A stretch of DNA of 64,000 nt from Eonycteris spelaea (taxonomy: Eukaryota > Chordata > Mammalia > Chiroptera > Pteropodidae), in contig PUFA01000077.1 of assembly GCA_003508835.1 (NCBI GenBank), positions 3,982,001-4,046,000 of the forward strand. The letters are read 5' to 3'. A program made the translations under genes and the position numbers. Positions 26,201 to 41,200 of this stretch are shown here, piece by piece. How positions within the stretch are numbered: the first letter of the stretch is position 1; each line of letters opens with the position of its first letter. The notes beneath the pieces are model-generated. The model ran no database searches and was not told where the DNA came from. It saw only the letters and a program-made list of their open reading frames with translations.

Positions 26201-29200
26201 CCTGAAATTAAGAAAATTTTCTATGGAAGCTTCCACAAGGTGAGTAATGCTTTTATACATGTCTTTTTATTCTTATTTACTGTGGGCAAAGCCACAGAGA
26301 GATATGAAAATATTCCAGTGAGCTTTGGACCTCAAATTTCAGCTGGAATAAGAATTACCAGCAGGGCTCATTAACGATGCCCAGAGATTCTGATTTGGTA
26401 GTTTTGAGATGGGACCCTGAAATATGCTTTTTTTAAAGCAGGTACCCCAGAATATATTGATAGAAATGGTCCAGTTTCCCACTTTGAAGACTAATGTGGT
26501 GGGGAGTACTGTATTACTAAACAGGCAGTTGTTCATTCACTGCATTACATGTGATGTGGAAAGGATTGCTGGTCTACCTGCCCTGCAGATGAAAAGCGCA
26601 CTCTGTTCCATAACATTTCACATCTTTGAAACACTTGCTTTGATGATCAAGGTTTCCTTTGTGCTTGGCAAATAACCCCACTGATCTCTGAGCTGTTAAG
26701 GCATGCAACACCAAGAATGTAGGAAGAGCAGAACATTTACTAGGTGGCGCTGCAAAAAGCTTCTTATGCCAGCCCTTCTTGCTCTGTTAAAGCAAGAAAA
26801 GAGATGTTATTTACAGCAGTCTTCTTGGCTTTGTCTCCTGACCTGGAACATGGTCAAACATCTAATTTATACAACTTCGCTACCTTCTACAGTTTGAATT
26901 CCTTAACTGCATAGAACAGTGGCATAACAAAATTCTGACTGTTTTACATAAGAAAATTTGCATTAAAATGTATTTTTTTCCTGGTTTAGTAGGGCTGTAC
27001 AAGGTATTGTAAAAACACAAGATGCAGTTGGAGATTTATTAGTTCATGGTTCAAAATGGTCCCATTAGCATCTTTGGAGTTAATTATTATTTCTCACTAA
27101 TTCGTCCTGACATGATTCTTTTCTTTGTTAGGCAGAGTCTCTTGCAAAGTAGGAGAGATGAAAAGCATGTGAGATTTCCTGAGTGTTAAAAAAACATTTC
27201 CATCTTTGCCTGTGGTAAGGCGTGAACTTGCAATTCTCATTCCAAAGAATCCTTATGAGCCTTAGGTGAATGAATGGTAAGCTTTGCTAACCTCACCAGA
27301 AGGATTCAAAGACCTATAAATAAGGTTCATTAAAAATTGATTTCAAATTTATAAACCTTCAAGTTTTTTATAGTTATATGAAGAAAAATCTCACTTTGCT
27401 ACATCTTAACAAAGCTAAATAACGAAAAAGAAAAAAGAAAAAGAAAAAAAAGGAAAGGCTTATTATGTAACAAACCATTTAATTGAAAGATCTATTAATG
27501 GGAAATCTTGATGCAAACTTAATTTGTACAGACATGTTATAATCAAATAAAATGTGCCCCGAAGGTCTCTTTCAAAAAATTAATAATTATATATGGATCC
27601 TCAGTACAATCAAAGAAGCAAAATATGTTTGAAAACTTTTCAATGTCTCATTGTGCAAAGCAAATCTTTCCACAAGTTAATAGTTCTTAAAACATGAATA
27701 TTATATCCTCACTTATCTAGCACCCAACATGGAAATTTCTGTAATTTATAATAATGAAAAATATTCCAAGGCTCAAGAACACACAAAAGTCAAATTATAG
27801 CCTTTTAATGATCATAAAAGAGATGATAATATGAAGCAAGTCACATGGGGAATCTACTCTAGCAGCACTTCTTCAGTTGAGTAATGGTTACTTTTTTTCT
27901 TTTTGAAGAAAAAAGAATTCTCAAGAGCCTCTGCTATTGACTTCAATTATTTTTATCATGATGTCATTTAAGTAAAACATTAAATAAAAATTGGCAGAAA
28001 TCTTTATGCTTTCAGTTGCTGCTCAACAATGAAACAAAAATAAATCAAGATTGGATAAAACCAGTAAAAATAAGACCATTTTAATGTGATGACATTATTT
28101 TATGGATATTCAACCTCTACTGAGCATAGAGCACTGGCTGCTATAACTCTCGAACTGTGATTCACATTGCCCAATACCTTTTCTCTTTGAACTACCATGA
28201 TACCCTCCTTATGTAGCTATTCGTAACTTCTTTTGGCTTTCACTTAACGTGAAACTGTTAGTCGCCTAATTCCACTCTTTTTGCTCACTAAACAAGTAGC
28301 CTGCCACAAACAAGAAGGACTCAAATGAGGCATAAGCCATCATAAATTGAAATGCACTTATAAGTACTGAAATTTCATGGCAGAAACTGTTTACAGTGAG
28401 TTTTATTTAGAATATACTTACTTTTGACCGTCACCTACATGGTAACACAGATTTTTACAAATTTTCACAAAGACTGTGTAGACTCCTACTATATTACCAT
28501 GGACCTCCGGATTCTAGAGATTCTAGCTTGAGAAAATTTCACCATCTGTTAAGCCAAAGAGCTTTATTTCTTTTGGGCCTAGTCACTCGAAAGCATTCCT
28601 CCTTCTCCTTCAGAGTCTAGATCTTTTCTTCTCATCTTAAATTAAATAAATATTATCAAAGTATCATTTGCCAACCACTGGTAGCACTGTAGATAACTTT
28701 GGGTGGTAAATCAACCAGCATTTTAAAATTTTTGATATATTCATGTTTATGTTAATGTGTATTCAGAGAAGGCATAACTAAGACAATAATCCTATGATTT
28801 CCAGATGTTATTGATTTAGAGGAAACCGAGATTTTAAAAAAGTAAATACTTTCAAAATCATTTCAAAGAAAAATATTAATTAAGTAAAAGTAGGGATGGT
28901 ACCTGAATGTGGGACAGTCATGGAGTTAATGAAAGTAAAACCTTTCTCCTCCAGCAAAATGCACAGAATTCCTTCTCTTCTTATTCATACTTTTTAGTGA
29001 TGTGTCACATAATTATGTAAATTTGGTCGATGCTCCTCTAACTTCTTACCTACCAAAACATCTTGACTTTTATCCAGCTACACATTGTTGTCAACAAGAC
29101 TTTGGCCAGACTGGTTCTTGACTGCAAGCAAGTGGGTGAGAGGGCCATAAATGAGTCAGCTAATATCACAGCGGATGGTGTTGAAGTCCTCGGGAGAATG

Positions 29201-32200
29201 GTTAGATCAAGAGGACCAAACGGAAACTCTGCACCAGTAAGTGGATGAGCAAGTGAAGCTTTATTGTGGTCATAGAAGGGAAAATATTGTACAATTATCT
29301 ATTATAAATATTTTACAATTATCTATTATAAATATAATACAACTATCTATTTTCTAGGGAACAAGTTTGGTAAAGGAATGGATGGATGGTTGGATGGATG
29401 GATAGATAAGTGGATGACAGCCTCTTTAAAAGAACTGAAATGTACATTTAAAGTTCTTGGCAGTATGTTGCTGCTGTATTATAATACAGAGAATGCTCCA
29501 GGATTTAGGCTACTTTATTTTTTAAAGACATTTTAGAATTCAAGTGGTAAAATAGTCATCATATGGTTTTTGGCATAAATGGCTTGTTAATGAGAATCCA
29601 AACTGTGAATGAACCTCATTTATATAAGCAAATATAAACTCATACAAATATGTGGTTATTATACACAGGAAATCTAAATAAGCCTCTCGTTTGGTTTAGA
29701 TTTGGGCGTTTTATAACAAGATTTTTGCTATTGCTAATATGAAGCCTACCCTTTAATCATATAGATTTTTAAGTAACAAATCACTCTAAGATAATATATT
29801 TTTCAACATACAACTTGGAAGTTTAGACTGAGAGACTTCCAGTTGGCAAAGAAATCACATTCCCTTTACTCACCACCCACAAAAAAAAAGACTAGTGCAC
29901 ATAAGCTCTTGTTTATCACCATGCGGTCATAGCTAATTAGCAACGTTCTCTAATTTGAGTTATTTTATAATTGGAACCAATTAGCTTGGAGAGCATTTCA
30001 TCCTTTTTTTATTTTTATTTTTCAATTATAGTTGACATTCAGTAATATTTTCTATTAGTTTCAGGGTGGTGGTTACACATGTATATGATTTATGCAGTTA
30101 CTCTTCCCAAGAAGTCTAGTACTTACCTGGCACCATACATAGTCATTACAATATTAACTGTATTCCCTACGCTGTACCTCACATCCCCTACTATTTTGTA
30201 ACTACTAATGTGTACGTCTTAATCCCTTCACCTTTTTCACCCAGCTTCCAACCCCTGGCCATGTCCTCTTTGGAGAAATGGCTATTCATGATCTCTACTC
30301 ATTTTTTAATTGAATTTTGTTTTTTTGGTGTTGATTTCTATGAGTTCTTTATAAACTTTGGATATTAACCCCTTATCAGATGTATTATTGACAAATATTT
30401 TCTCTCATTCAGTGGGCTGTCTTGTAGTTTTGCTGATGATCTTTTTATGATGTGCAAAAATATTTTAATTGGATGTAGTCTTATTTGTTTATTTTTCTTT
30501 TGTTTCCCTTGCCAAAGGAAATACATCAGAAAAAAATTATTAAAATAATATCAGAGAGTTTACTCTGCCTATGTTTTCTCCTAGGAGTTTAATGGTTTCA
30601 GGTCTTAAATTTAAGTCTTTAATCCATTTTGAGTTTATTTTTGTATATGGTGTAAGAGGGGGTCCAGTTTCAATTTTTTGCATGTACTGTTCAGTTTTTC
30701 CAACATCATGTTGAATAAACTTTACCCTATTGTCTAGTCTTGCCTCCTTTGTCATAGATTAAATGACACATAGGCATGGGTATTTCTGGGCTCTCTCTTT
30801 TGTTCCATCGATCTATGTGTCTGTTTTTACATCAGTACCATGCTGTTTTGATTACTATGGCCTTGTAGTATAGTTTGATATCAGGTAGCATGATACCTCC
30901 TACTCTGTTCTTCTTTCTCAAGATTACTATGGCTTTTTGTGACCTTTTATGGTTTCATATAAATTTTAGGACTATTCGTTCTAGAAGTTCTGTGAAAAAT
31001 GCGTTAGTATTTTAATAGGGAATGCATTGAATCTATTGATTGCTTTGGGTAGAATGGACATTTTAGCAATGTTAATTCTTCTTATTCATGAGTACGATAT
31101 ATGCTTCCATTTATTTGTATCATTTTCAATTTCTGTTTTCAGTGACATAATTTTCTGAGTACAGGTCTTCTTCCTCCTTGTTCATATTTATTCCAAAATA
31201 TTTTATTGTTTTTGATGCAATTATAAATGAGATTGTTTCCTTAGTTTCTCTTTCTAATAGTTCATTATTGGTTTATGAAAATGCAACTGATTTCTGAATA
31301 TTAATTTTGTACCCTGCTATTTACTGGATTTATTTATCAGTTCTAATAGTTTTGGAGAAATTTTGGGGGTTATTTCTATATAGTACCATGTCATCTGCAA
31401 AATGACAATATTACTTCTTTCCAACTTGGATGCCTCATTCCTTTTTCTTTTCTGATTGCTGTGGCTAGGACTTCAAATACTGTGTTGAATAAAAGGAGTG
31501 AAAGTAGACATCATTGTGTTCCTGATCTTAAGGAAAGTACTTTTAGCTTTTCTCCACTGAGTACGATGTTAGCTGTGGGTTTGTCATATATGGCCTTTAT
31601 TATGTTGAGATGTTTTCTTTATTCCTACTTTGCTGAGAGCTTTTATCATAAATGGATGCCAGATTCTGTCAGTGCTTTTTCTACATTTATTGATACATTC
31701 ATATGATTTTTATCTTTCATTTTTTAAATGTGGTATCGTGTTAATTGATTTGTGGATATTGAACCAATCTTGCATTCCACTTGATCATGGTGTATGATTT
31801 TTTTAATGTATTGCCAAATTTGGTTTGCTAGTATTTGTTGAGAATTTTTACATCTATGTTCATCAGGGATTTCAGCCTGTAGTTTTCTTTTTTTTCTTCT
31901 TCTTCTTCCTTTTTTTTTTTTTTTTTTTTTTGTAATGTCTGTGTCTAATTTCGGAATCATGGTAATGGAGGCTTTGTAGAGTGAGCTTGGGAGCCTTCTA
32001 TCCTCTTGAATTTTTTTGGAATAGTTTGAGAAGAATGGGTGTTAAGTCTTCTTTGAATGTTTGGTAAAGTTCACCTATGAAGCCACCTGGTCTGTTTTTT
32101 GGGAGTTTTTTGATTACTGATTTGATTTCATTAGTAGTAATCAGTCAATTAAGATTTTCTGTTTCTTCTTGATTCTATCTTGAAAGATTGTATGTTTCTA

Positions 32201-35200
32201 GGAATGTACCTGTTTCTTTCCAGATTGCCAATTTGTTGTCGTATAATTGCTTTTAGTATTTTTTATAATCTTTTGTATTTCTGTAATGCCCATTGTCACT
32301 TATCCTCTTTCATTTCTGATTTTATTTATTTGAGTCCTCTCTCTGTTTTTCTTGATGAGTCTGGTTAAAAGTTTATTAATTTTGTATATATGTTCAAAGA
32401 ACAAGCTCTTCATTGATCTTTCATTGTGTTTTGTTGTTGTTCTTTTGTTTTTTAGATTCTATTTTGGTTATTTCTGATCTGATCTTTATTATATCCTTCC
32501 TTCTGTGCACTTTGAGATTTGTTCACTATTCTTTTTCTGGTTCATTTAAGTGTAAAGCTAGATTGTTTATTTGAGATTTTTCTTGTTTCTTGAGGTAGGC
32601 CTACATTGCTATGAATTTCCCACTTCGGAGTGTTATTGCTGTGTCCCATAGATTTTGGGTCACTGTGTTTTCATTTTCATTTGTCTCAAGGTGGCTTTTG
32701 ATTTCTTTATTGATCTCATTGTTAACCCATTTATTGTTTAGTAGTATGTTATTTAGCCTCTATGTGTTTGTGTATTTTCAGTTTTTTTCTTGTAATTGAT
32801 TTCTAGTTTTATACCATTAAGGTCAGAGAAGACACTTGATATGATTTCAGTCTTCTTAAATTTACTGAGACGTTTTGTGGCCTAACATGTGGTCTATTTT
32901 GGAAAATGTTCCATGTGCACTTGAAAAGAATGTATATTCTGCTGCTTTGTGGGGAAATGCTCAAAAATATCAGTTAAATCCATCTGGTCTATGTGTCATT
33001 TAAGCCTGCTGTTTTATTGATTTTCTGTATGGAAGATCTGTTTATTGGTGTCAAAGGGGTGTTAAGTTCCCTACAATGGCTGTAATACTGTCAAGCTCTC
33101 CTTTTATATTAGTCAGTATTTGCTTTATGTATTTAGGTACTCCTATGTTGGGTGCATAGATGTTTAGAAGGGTTATATCCTATTGTGGATTGATTACTTT
33201 ATCATTATGTAATGTCCTTCTTTGTCTCTTATTATAATTTTTGTTTTAAAGTCTGTTTTGTCTCATATAAGTATTATTACTCCAATATTTTTGTTTCCAT
33301 TTTCATAAAATATCTTTTTCCATCCCTTTACTTTCAGTCTGAGCGTGTCTTTCAATCTAAAGTGGGTCTCTTGTAGACAGATGTATGGGTTTTGTTTTCT
33401 TATCCATTCAACTACCCTTTGTCTTTTATTGGAGCATTTACTCCATTTACATTTAAAGTGATTATTCATAGGTACATAATCATTGCCATTTTATCATTCC
33501 TATTTGTTCTTTTTTTCCTCCCTTCTTCTTAAACAAGTCCCTTTAACAATTCTTGTAATACTGGTTTGATGGTTGATGAATTCCTTTATCTTTTTTTTTC
33601 TTTTGGTCTGGGAAGTCTTTATCTTTCCTCCAATTTTCAATAGCTTTGCTGAGTAGAGTAGTCTTGGTTGTAGGCCCTTGGTTTTCATCACTTTGAATAT
33701 TTTGTGCCAATCCCCCTGGCCTACTCCTTTGTAAGTAACTACTTGTCTTTCTCTTGCTGCTTTTAGGATGCTTTCTTTGTTTTTAACCTTTGGCATTTTA
33801 ATTGTGATGAGTCTTGCGTGTGCGCTTCTTTGCGTTCACCTTGTTTGGGACTCGCTGTGCTTCCTGGGCTCGCTGTGCTTCCTGGACTTGTGTGTCTGTT
33901 TCCTTTGCTGGGTTAGGGAAGTTTTTCATCATTATTTTCTTCAAATAGGTTCTCAATCCCTTGTTCTCTTCTGTTTTCTGGTACCCTATGATGCAAATGG
34001 ATGCTTGATGCTGTTGCAGAGGTCTCTTAGATGGTCTTCATTGTTTAAAATTCTATTTCGTTTTGTTCCAATGAGGTGTTTTCTCCTACCTTATCTTCTA
34101 ATGTGCTGATTCCATCCTCTGCTTCATCTAATCTGCCATGGAGTTTTCTAGTGTATTCTTCATTGCAATGATCATATTCTCTATGTCTGGCTAGTTCTTT
34201 TTAAAATGAATTTCATGGCCTTTTTGTGCTTACTATCCTTTGTTGAAGTTCTCATTAAGTTCCTTGAGCATCCTTACAACCAGTGTTTTGAACTCTGCAT
34301 GTGGTAGGTTGCTTGACTTTATTTCATTTAGTTAGTTACTTTTCTGGATTTTCTCCTGTTCTTTCATTTGGGACATGTTTCTTCGTTTCCTCATTTGGAC
34401 TGCCTTTCTATGTTCACTTCTGTGTATTGGTGGATCTCCTATGTCTCTCAGTCTCCACCGAGTACTCTTATGAAGTAGTTGTCCTATATGCCCAGTGGCT
34501 CAGTTCTTTCTGATCACCTGTACCATATACTCCAGGAGTGTATACTCTTGTATAGGTTGTGCATGCCCTTCATTGTAGTTGAGATTCGATTTCTTTTGGC
34601 ATTTCAGTAGGTGAGACTGACTCTCAGGTTGACTGGCTGTGAGGACTGGTTTATGACCACAGCATATGAGCTGCTGTGTGTGGGCATCCCATAGATGGAA
34701 ATTTTTGCCCCAGGAAGCAACTGTGCCTATCGAGGCCACCATTTGGGTGTTCCACTCGTGGGCCTAATTGAGTGGTGCTTTGTTTTGGTCTGTGCTCTAT
34801 GTTGTTTGATGTCACCCTCTGGGTATGTTGGGTCTGGGCCTTTTAGGAGGGCCTCCCGCCAGGGTTAGCGGCTGCTTGTGACTGGCCTGAGCTACCTGGT
34901 AGGAGCTGCAAAGCTGTCTGTGGTTGGTTGCTGCCTTGCTGGACATGGAGGCATGTTAGGGTGGCCGTGCTGAGAACTGTGGCACGCTACAGTTCTAGGC
35001 CTGAGGCAGCTTATCAAAAGGCCAGGTCACCCCAAGGCCTGATGCCACCTGCTGGCGGCCATAAGGCTCTACTGCTGAAAGAGCCTCAGTAAGTACATGA
35101 ATCGGGAAGGCAGAGTCCCAAGAGTCACCAGGCGGGATGAGTGTTCAACAGGGAGTGAAGATTCAGGATTGGTGCCAGTGCTGACCCTGGGGCCCCTTGC

Positions 35201-38200
35201 AAAAGTCCCAGAGCACACTTGGCCAGCTGGTGTCCATCTTGGACCTTCAGACCCTGAGAGTTTCCAAGAAAGTTTTAGCACAGTTTGGGGTTGATTGCTC
35301 ACCACCAGAAGTGCATCCGGCAGTACATGGACCAAGGTCCACTGTTTGTGAGTGCATTTTATTCTTGCAAACAATTTCATCTGTTGTAATCTACATTTCT
35401 CTTCTACATAACAAAATCAAGTTTATTATGAAAACTATTATTGTCTTGCCCTTTCATAGATCTGTAGAAACTAGTCAGGTACATGGACCTTTAGAAAGAC
35501 TTGTGGTTGTTTAGCTGAAGATCACTTTATACAAATGAAGATCTTCTAATTTGTCAGATAAATTAAAACATACCAATGGTAATTGAATGGGAGAGGGGAC
35601 AGGCCCTCCAGTAGTCCCTAAGGAGTTTAAACGAGCACTGTTCTAATTGTACTCTATATAATCCATTCACTTTATACCAGCAATATCCCAGAGTGGTAAA
35701 GTGATTTACTTGGGACCCTTTGCTATTTTGTTGATATTTTCTTGGTAACAATAGAAGTGAAATTCTTGCTTACATAGGGGGACATTAATGTTTTCAGACC
35801 TTGACAGGTGTGTGTTAATTAGCTTGACATTTAGTTTTGAAATATCTTTAAAAGTACTTTGTTTCTACTTTGCTTTGGAGAGCTATGATTAGAGGTTGGA
35901 AAGAGAAGTATAAAAAGCTGTGGAAGTCTCTCTTGTTTTTAGTTATGCTAAGAGACTTTTAAAAAACATTTTACATGATATGAGAGTTGTCTTCTCTTGC
36001 TGTGAGGTATTCATGTTGATTAAGAAACACATCTTCTACTCCATGGAAGGTACTTTTAGATAGCACATTCCAGAATTTATAAAACTCCAAAAGGCCAAAC
36101 CGAGAGATATTCTTATATTAATAAATGGTTGTATATGATGGAACACTTGGATTAGATAAATGAAAAAACTCTAAGAGAAATTCATTTAGTATGAGATTTC
36201 TAGGGCCCAAATTACTTGCTAAGATATATTTTTTTAATTTGAGAAATAGTGCATATAAAAATCCCTGACCACTTAGCGCATTCAATGAAGAGCAGCTGTT
36301 ATTAGTTGAAGGATGACAGTAATACCTTCTATCTCACCTTTTCTAAACCTCTATATTGTTTAACACTGATTATTTGTAGTCAAGTTTTATTTTTCTTCCT
36401 CTTTCATATGTCTAATTTTCACCTCTTTAGCCAGAGTATAAATCCCTCAAAACAGAAATCATGTCATGGTCTTAATTTGCAACCACACCCTTCTACCCTG
36501 TATCACAGTATTTAATAAGTCATATGAACAGACTAAGTCCTCAAAAAAAAGATACTTGATAGAAATTAAATAGAATGTCATCTATATGAATTGTTTTATG
36601 TTTTTTCTTAAAATGTTGTTTTGCATGTGTTCTATTTCATTTGTGGTATAGGTGACAATCAGGTCATATATATCATACCCTCTCCTAATTTATATTTTAC
36701 CATTATAGTTTTTTTTTTATTTTTAAAAAGTTTATTAGGGTTTATTTGAGCCAGAAGAGTATCCGTGAGGAAGCAAAATCTCAACAAACTGAGAAAAACG
36801 CTTCTACAATTCCAGTTTTATAATTACAATGACAATAATTATATTTCAAATTACACTCTGTGCAAGAACTATACTCCAACTACATGGCCAATTAAATGTT
36901 AAAGAATGTATTTCTGAAAGCAAAAGTGCCTGTAGGTTTCAGGCCTACCGGCGATAAATCTGTACTTTTGTCCATGAAAGAAAAGTAATTAAACAGAGCA
37001 CTCTCTGTGATAACTTCCAACCAATAGGAGACAATGGGGAATTTATTGAGGTCAATAATTAAAGAGTTCTTTGTAAGGCTAGTAGGAAAAAAGTTGTGGC
37101 TTTTGTTAGAATCTGGAAGTCGACAGAGGATTACTAAATAGATTTTCAGTCTGCCCACTTATTGAAAAATTTATGTTGAAATGGATGTTATTAGATTAGA
37201 TCTCAAGAATGTAATTAGAAACTCACTTTTTTTATGGGGTTATTACTTGATTGCTCCAGTGCAGGGCTAGAGAGAAACTTTAGTCTTCAGTTTTCGATTT
37301 AGAAATCAGAGATTGCTAACATGATCTTGAATCTACATCCGTACTCCCATAACTAGCAAAAAAGAATGTGTAATGTGCAAATTTTGGATTATTCCAAGAA
37401 GAATAATTATCATATAAGAGAGATTGGTAGTTTGTAGGTCAATATTCCCTAGCAAATTCAACAATGATACAAAAAATGCCAGATGATGGAAAAACTAAAT
37501 ATTTAGTCTTTAAATAAAATACAGTCTTTTAAAACCAAAGTTAAATAGAGAAGAGATTAATAAATTTCGGGATATAGTAACTACTATATTGAAATTGCTC
37601 ACATGCATCATAAAACAACCGTGTTCAGCAATGCAAGATTTTATAGGGAACAAAAGTCCCAAGTGGGACTAAACTAATAAGCAAGCTTAACTCAGCCATC
37701 AAACACATGTGGGAAGAAACTTAACTGTGCTTTTTCTATCCCAACTTCTTTCTCCTAGGAATTGTCTTTTATCCTTTATGATAACTAATGAAATTATAAT
37801 GCTGCCAGTCAGAGATGATTCTAGAAAAATTTTGAGCTTCTGGATTAGAATCATGTTTCATAGTGTCTTTCTTAAATCTAACTCATAATTATCCACTTGA
37901 CATTTGTTTAGCCCTCTGCTGTTTAAATAAAGACAAATACAAATTACATTATGCTGTTTATTATAAATTTATTTACTGAGTTAAAGATTTTTTATGTAGG
38001 AAGTAGCAGTAGACTAGTCAATGATCCTATAGAAACAGGTATTTGTAAATTATATGATTAATATAATAAAATGATTATGTTTTTACAAGAATTATATATT
38101 TTAATCCTTAAAATGATAACAGTATCTAATATTTAGTATGTGTCTACTATGGACTGTGTGGTATGTACTTTTCTGTGACTATCTTATTTAATCTTCCAAT

Positions 38201-41200
38201 AACCGTAGGAAGAGATACTTATATAAGCCCCACATTATAGATGCAGAAACTGAGACTTGAGGTTAGGGAGGGATGCCCTTTACAAAAGAGAAGAAGGTGA
38301 GATGAGACCATATCTGACTTGCATAAAGTTACCTGCCTTCCATTTCAAGCTCTCTTCCACTGGGTCAGACTGATTATTACAGAACTTAAGGTGGAGGGAG
38401 TCTGGCCTATTCCCATCACCATATGCTTGTCTGTTCACCAACAAGTTCAAGGGCTCACCATTGTTTGAATTACAACCTTGAAAGTAAATGTGATCAAAAT
38501 GTTTCCCCCAAAATGTGTCTACATTCTACACCTATACATTCTAATTACTACCAACCATTAATTTTAATTTAATGGTTTTTCCTACATGAAATTGATTGAG
38601 AACAAGTAAGAGCACTACATTCAATAGCTGACAAATGGTATATGCTTAACAAATCTTAGTTTTGAAAATGGCGTCAATAAAAATTGAACACCAAATTAAA
38701 AGCAGAAGATGGGCTAGGTCCCCAGTAAGCTTTTTCCAGTATTCTTGCAATGTTGAACTCTCTAAATATTAGTACAAGTTCAGGTACAGCTTGACTTCAA
38801 ATTATAAGCTTAGTTACGTGATGCTAAAAAAAAAAAACAGGGTAAAATCTGACTCTGAGTGGAAAGTTGAGCCAAGGTTACATATTTATTGCCATTCACA
38901 GATCATAGTGACAACAATAAGAAATATTTTAATCTTATTTTCGTGCTAACATTTGACCTCAAAAGATTTGCCTTTTGTGCTACACCCAGGCAAAAATGTC
39001 AATAATGAAAAACAAGCATGTAATTGGTTCAGCATTCCCTCAAAAGAGATTATAAAAAGTGAAAGTGGGAGATTCTACACTATCTTTTTTTTTTTTGCAC
39101 AGATATATTTTTTTATAACCTTCACTTAAAAAGGAAAACAGTCACAGCAATAAAAGAGACTGCCTCTTGGAATTATTTACTTGAAGGAGGATTTACTTTT
39201 AACCATATTTTCTTGGATTTATGGGCACTCAAATGTAGGATATTTTCATATACCATCTTTGTGCTGTTTCCTACATAATCAGTACAGATGTGTGTGTCAT
39301 TACTTTTGGAATAAAAGCCAGAGTCTTTTTTTTTTTTTTTTAGTCAATCCCAAGAAATGTGCCTTGGAAAAAGAAGTCTCTAAATAAAGGCTGAGGATCT
39401 AAACTGTTACAAACACAAAACGATTATGAAAAAAAATGTTGTGCTCATACAAAAAATGGCTGCTGACTTCAGCAAACTTGAAAAAAAAAGGCAGCCCACG
39501 AACATTTCTCAAATGATAGTATTGGCTTCATTCAGCACTTAGTAGGCATTCAACCTCTTAAAAATAAAACGAGCTCAGAAGAATGCGAATGACTTGATAG
39601 GGCAGAACTTTAGCCAAAAGTTTATATGTAGACATTATCCTATCATAGGTGATTAGGTGGTGAATGTTTATTTGAAAAACTTCCAAAAAACTTGGTGCCT
39701 ACTGGGACTAGTGATAGGCTTTGGTTTTAAATAAATGCAGTCAGTAAAATGTTTTGACACTGAGGACTCTATCAAAAGTGGAAATTTCTTAATGGTGAAT
39801 GACTTACAGATTTAACTGACTATCTAATGCTGTCATAACGGGACCCATTAATAAATGTCCTCAGACAATTGGCATTGTAAAGTTAGGCGGGAGTGCCTTA
39901 ATTTTAAATGTGAGGCTAAAGATCCATTCACTGCAAAAATCAACCACAAGAAAATGATGTGTGCTCTTCAGATCCCAACCAGAACTCAGGTTTCAGCATG
40001 TGCTTTAATTACTGAGGGTCTTCTGCCTCAGATCCTAATCAGTGGAATGGGTTGACATTACCAATATCATGCCTCATAGTGGTGATCTGTGGATAAAATG
40101 ATACAGGCAAAGTCCTTAGGATCGCATCTGGCACACAGTAGGTTATCACTAAATGTTTGTGACCATTGTTGTTATTTGCTAAGATTTTTTCTCAGCCAAA
40201 ACATTAAACAGATGTGGTTATTATAGAAACAAGCTACTGTTCTATTTCTACCCTCAATACTGTGTTGCTTTCACTTCAGTTCTGCTCTTTTGGCCTTTGT
40301 ACTCCTGCACTTTAAAGAATTCAACTATGAAAGGGCTGCACCATGTTACATTAAAAGAATACTTATCATTTATAATAATTATATTCCAGGCATTGTTCTA
40401 AATATTTCCCTGTATTAACTAATCATATCTACTTGGGCACCCTCATTTTCATCTCTTGACAGGGATTGAATGATACTCCTTGAGAGAAAATAAGGCACCG
40501 AGAGTCTCCAGCTCTTGCTAAAAGAAGGTTGAAAATTTAAAATTAAAAAGAACTTTATCCTTCTCCCAGCTCTGCACCTGATGACACTTTTAATATTTGA
40601 AAATAATATAGGAAGAGATATAATATTAGAAATGGTTGGATATTGTGAAGCTAGTGTTAGCCCTTAATGATATTATAATGATGTTTTTGTATATTTCAGA
40701 ATACACATTGAGTTATTGCCAACATACATGAGTAGAACAAGACTGTCTAAATATTTATGACATGATCAATGGCTTAAGTAAAACTACATTTAGCCCAGGT
40801 TCTCACAATACCATATGAGATTCTGTCATGACACTTACCACTCTGTAAATAGTATTTATGTCTCTCACTCCCTGGAAAATCTTTGAGGGCAGAATACCTT
40901 GCACTCTGGTTTTGTTCAGTTTGTATCCTGAGGTCTACATAGTATCTGGCTTACATTACCCACTAAAGAAAAATGTTGTGAATGTACTCCTGAATGATTA
41001 AAGTCAGAATTAATTCAACAAGCCTTCATGAATACCTGCTACATGCCACATATTGCAATAGGGAACAAAAAGTTTAATAAATGGTTCTCTGTCCTTTGAA
41101 GTACTCTAAGTCTAAGGAGGGGAAAATACAAATAATTGTATTGTATGGTGGGAGATGTACTATAGAAGAGGCATATGGAATGCTGTGGGATTACAGAGGC

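Larger units (their letters stand above)
30003..35345 (-). mobile_element. Near full-length L1 retrotransposon, antisense, inactive
   Basis: Read on the minus strand, a GC-rich 5' UTR (about 34330-35345) is followed by ORF1, ORF2, a 3' UTR and an A-rich tail at 30003-30020. ORF1 remnants include [17 protein letters not shown] (33500-33796). ORF2 begins near 33470 with [20 protein letters not shown], an endonuclease-domain signature. Its C-terminal part is recognisable as [16 protein letters not shown] near 30600. ORF2 spans only about 3.2 kb where an intact one is about 3.8 kb, and every frame is broken by stops. A poly(T)/(TTC) expansion at 31880-31932 lies inside. I do not see a convincing target-site duplication. 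Confidence 0.93.

Noticed and set aside
29289..29356. Possible CRISPR-like direct repeats
   Set aside because: They are short adjacent tandem units without spacers, in a mammalian intron.
30540..33796. Minus-strand open frames as cellular genes
   Set aside because: Their residues match L1 ORF1 and ORF2 segments in order, and all are broken by stops.
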